This document shows positions 62,101-64,000 of a DNA stretch of 64,000 nt, piece after piece. This stretch comes from Azadirachta indica (lineage: Eukaryota > Streptophyta > Magnoliopsida > Sapindales > Meliaceae). The position numbers and the translations under genes are program-made. The notes under the pieces are model-generated. The model did no database searches. It was not told the origin of the DNA and saw nothing but the letters and a program-made list of their open reading frames with translations. The stretch spans positions 14,302,087 to 14,366,086 of the forward strand of contig CM040447.1 of assembly GCA_022749755.1 (NCBI GenBank). Reading direction: 5' to 3'. Numbering within the stretch: the first letter of the stretch is position 1; the number at the start of each line of letters is the position of its first letter.

Positions 62101-62303
62101 AACTGTAAAATGTGATGGTGATATTGCTTTGGCTTCTTCTCGTGTTATTATTTTGTTTTGTTCTATAGGTTTTTCTCCCTGTTGGGGAAATTAACATGAA
62201 AGAGGGTGTTGATTTTACTTAAGGAAATTACTTTTTCTACTTATCAAATAAATCGAATCGTTTGTGTTGGCACCTTTTTATTAAGCTTTGAACTGTAGGT
62301 CTA
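59106..62303. other. Spacer and probable 5' UTR of the second F-box gene
   Basis: No coding region is supported. AT-rich DNA at 60230-60780, poly(A) near 61038-61060, then from about 61100 pyrimidine-rich DNA that may be promoter, leader exon and 5' UTR intron of the next gene (an acceptor-like TGTAG at 62298 precedes the ATG at 62304). Confidence 0.5.
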
Positions 62304-63801
62304 ATGGCAAATTTGGAGAAAGAAAATATTTTGGAGAAAGAAAGGGCAGTGAATGACACCATGGAGGAAGAAAAGGCGGACAATGGCAATATGGAGGAAG
62401 AAAAGGCCGAGCGTGAGGACGTGGAGGAAGAAAGGCTGTTTGAAAACTTTGTTTCTATTCATGGTGAATCTCTTCTGGTGGAAAGGAGATTGTTCAAATA
62501 CAGTGCACCTCTGTATTCTCCTGATGCGGTATGCATTTGAGCAGCTTTGTCTTATGGTAAAAATAGTATGTTTAATTTCATAAGATTATACATGGAAAAA
62601 TGAAAATTGATGCTTCTGATGTTCTGCAAGACACAAGATTGTCATAAACAGATTGAATTCAGAAGCTCTGAAATAGTGGTATTATTGGCTGTCTCAAATG
62701 CTTCAAACTGTTTAGCTCACTGAAACATTTTTTTGCTGCACCGCTTTAACGATTTCTGATCAGAATCCGGAGAAGTATGCATGCCTGCAAGATATCATTA
62801 AGGAGCATTCCCTACCTTTCCTGCCAGCAAAATCTCTCAGCAGGTTCAGAACTGCTTCGAAAGAGTGGAATAAGTGGATTGGCAGTGAGTTCTTGGCTCA
62901 CATGCAAACTATCCACTTCAAAGACATCTCTGGTCTCCTTTGCCAATGTAATGGCTTAGATCCCTACTTCATCTCGTTCAATCAAGGTGCTTATGGAATT
63001 TCCAGCCCCAAGTTCTGCTTCTTGCCTGAACCCGTCATTATCAGAACAACAACATCCAAAGGGTTAGTTTGCTGCCAGAACAATTTTGGAGAGCATGACT
63101 ACTACATTTGCAACCCTGTGACTAAGAAATGGAAAGTGCTTCCAAAGCCTAAGTGGTTCCATGGACTTGAAGCGGCCATAGCACTTGCTTTTGAACCTTC
63201 AACACTAGATTTTGATGCAAGTTATGAGCTTGTTTGTGCTGTTCCCGTCTATTTAAATGAAGTTGCAGTTGTCTATTTTGAAACCTACTCCTCGAGTACG
63301 AACTCTTGGAAGACTTCTGAGGCGATGTGTTATGAGAATGAAGTTTTGGACCCAATCGGAAATGGGCTGTACATGATGGGAATTGTCTACTGGAAGACAT
63401 TAATGGATACAATTCTCGCTTTTGATTTGAAGAGCCAGCAGTACGGAATTCTGCCACTTCCGGCCGGCAGCGGACAAGATGGTGCTTTGACACAAATGCA
63501 TGGAGAATTCTGTTACATGCTTCCTCGAATTCAAGGTGGAGAATGCAAAATCAGTGTATATGGAAACCTGGACATGAGCCTGAAGCATGTGATTACGCTT
63601 AATCCTCAAGTTGTCGGGGAAACACTTTCAGATTGTCGGGTTTTAACATGCATTGACGATGACACTTTGTTGATTCTGCTGCCAAATAAGGTGATAGCAT
63701 ATCATGCAAAAACAGAGAGGGTGAAAATGTTAAGCGAGGATAGCGCTATGGGATATGAGCATTGCCTGCCTTACATTAACACACTTGCGCCTGTGAAATA
63801 G
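62304..63801 (+). CDS. F-box protein with F-box-associated domain (copy 2)
   Basis: Exons 62304-62528 and 62764-63801, 420 residues. Exon 1 encodes a Glu/Lys-rich N-terminal extension absent from copy 1, with three tandem MEEEKA-type units, ending SAPLYSPDA. Exon 2 begins with a divergent F-box at about residues 80-115 (CLQDIIKEHSLPFLPAKSLSRFRTASKEWNKWI). The FBA-like region follows: GLVCCQNN, YYICNPVTKKWKVLPKP, YELVCAVPV, FETYSSSTNSWKTSEAM, GIVYWKTLMDTILAFDL, YGILPLPAGSG and LPYINTLAPVK at the C-terminus. It closely follows the most common layout of this plant F-box family. It probably acts with SKP1-like proteins in an SCF complex; substrate unknown. No frame defects. Confidence 0.88.
62361..62437 (+). 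repeat. 30-bp coding minisatellite in the second F-box gene
   Basis: ATGGAGGAAGAAAAGGC repeats at 62361 and 62391, with GTGGAGGAAGAAAGGC at 62421. The period of 30 keeps the frame. An earlier 18-bp duplication (TTGGAGAAAGAAA at about 62313 and 62331) precedes it. Confidence 0.85.
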
Positions 63802-64000
63802 CTGCTCTTGCTTGCTTGATATCCAGATTGTACCTATTGCATCTCACTCTTGCAAATTGAATGAATGAAAGGAACGAACTATCCTTGGAAATTAAATCAA
63901 AACAGTGTTTGAATTTTGGATTTTTGGTCATGATCTAGCACAATCTGGATGCTTTCCTTTTTGGTGTTCAAAGTTCGACGCCAGAACTTAACAATAGCTT
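63802..64000. other. 3' UTR and flank of the second F-box gene
   Basis: No further coding sequence before the window ends. AATGAATGAAAGG near 63860 may hold a weak polyadenylation signal. Confidence 0.4.

Noticed and set aside
1..64000. CRISPR arrays, operons, riboswitches, rRNA genes and clear tRNA genes
   Set aside because: None seen. The window is plant nuclear DNA; repeats found lack the short-repeat/spacer pattern, and no tRNA cloverleaf was recognised by eye.

Overview
The window is nuclear DNA from a flowering plant. Genes are split by GT-AG introns, spacers are AT-rich with microsatellites, and every recognisable protein is plant-type (PPR, YUCCA, OVATE, polyol transporter, pBRP, DUF620, DUF1195, F-box). 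Protein similarity suggests a woody rosid eudicot. Citrus or a relative is my guess, but the sequence alone does not prove it.

Layout, left to right: last exon of U2AF65 (32-169, +); a mitochondrial-type PPR gene (1482-2648, +); an AT-rich tandem array next to a CACTA-like terminus (about 3480-5035); the nine-exon splicing factor gene SF3B4 (6643-10934, +); a four-exon YUCCA10/11-type auxin biosynthesis gene (13466-15226, +); 7.6 kb of gene-poor DNA; an intronless OVATE family gene (22898-24010, -); 6.7 kb of gene-poor DNA; a polyol transporter of the PLT3/PLT6 type (30720-32526, +); a DUF620 gene (34654-36008, +); a small one-TM DUF1195 gene (38020-41158, +); a young, internally deleted Ty3/gypsy LTR element (41841-45225, +); the plant-specific TFIIB-related gene pBRP (45520-about 48300, +); an ANP32-like acidic LRR gene (49635-52442, +); a small plastid membrane protein gene (53903-54412, +); and two related F-box genes (56499-59105 and 62304-63801, +).

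U2AF65, PPR, SF3B4, OFP, PLT, DUF1195 and pBRP match, in order, two duplicated Arabidopsis blocks as I remember them (around At4g36650-At4g36690 and At2g18480-At2g18520). The window therefore seems to keep an ancestral gene order that Arabidopsis split between paralogous segments. The YUCCA and DUF620 genes and the LTR element are extra in this order.

Four conserved genes (SF3B4, PLT, DUF620, pBRP) are each broken by one- or two-base losses, mostly in homopolymers, with intact coding on both sides. The retroelement gag has the same kind of break. This looks more like consensus sequence error or haplotype indels than gene death, and should be resolved before any of these is called a pseudogene. 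The most unusual item is the LTR element: its gag-protease is joined in frame to the integrase C-terminal chromodomain with RT, RNase H and the integrase core removed. Each LTR carries three TTCTAGAA palindromes, and the 3' LTR lies about 295 bp upstream of the pBRP start codon in the same orientation.
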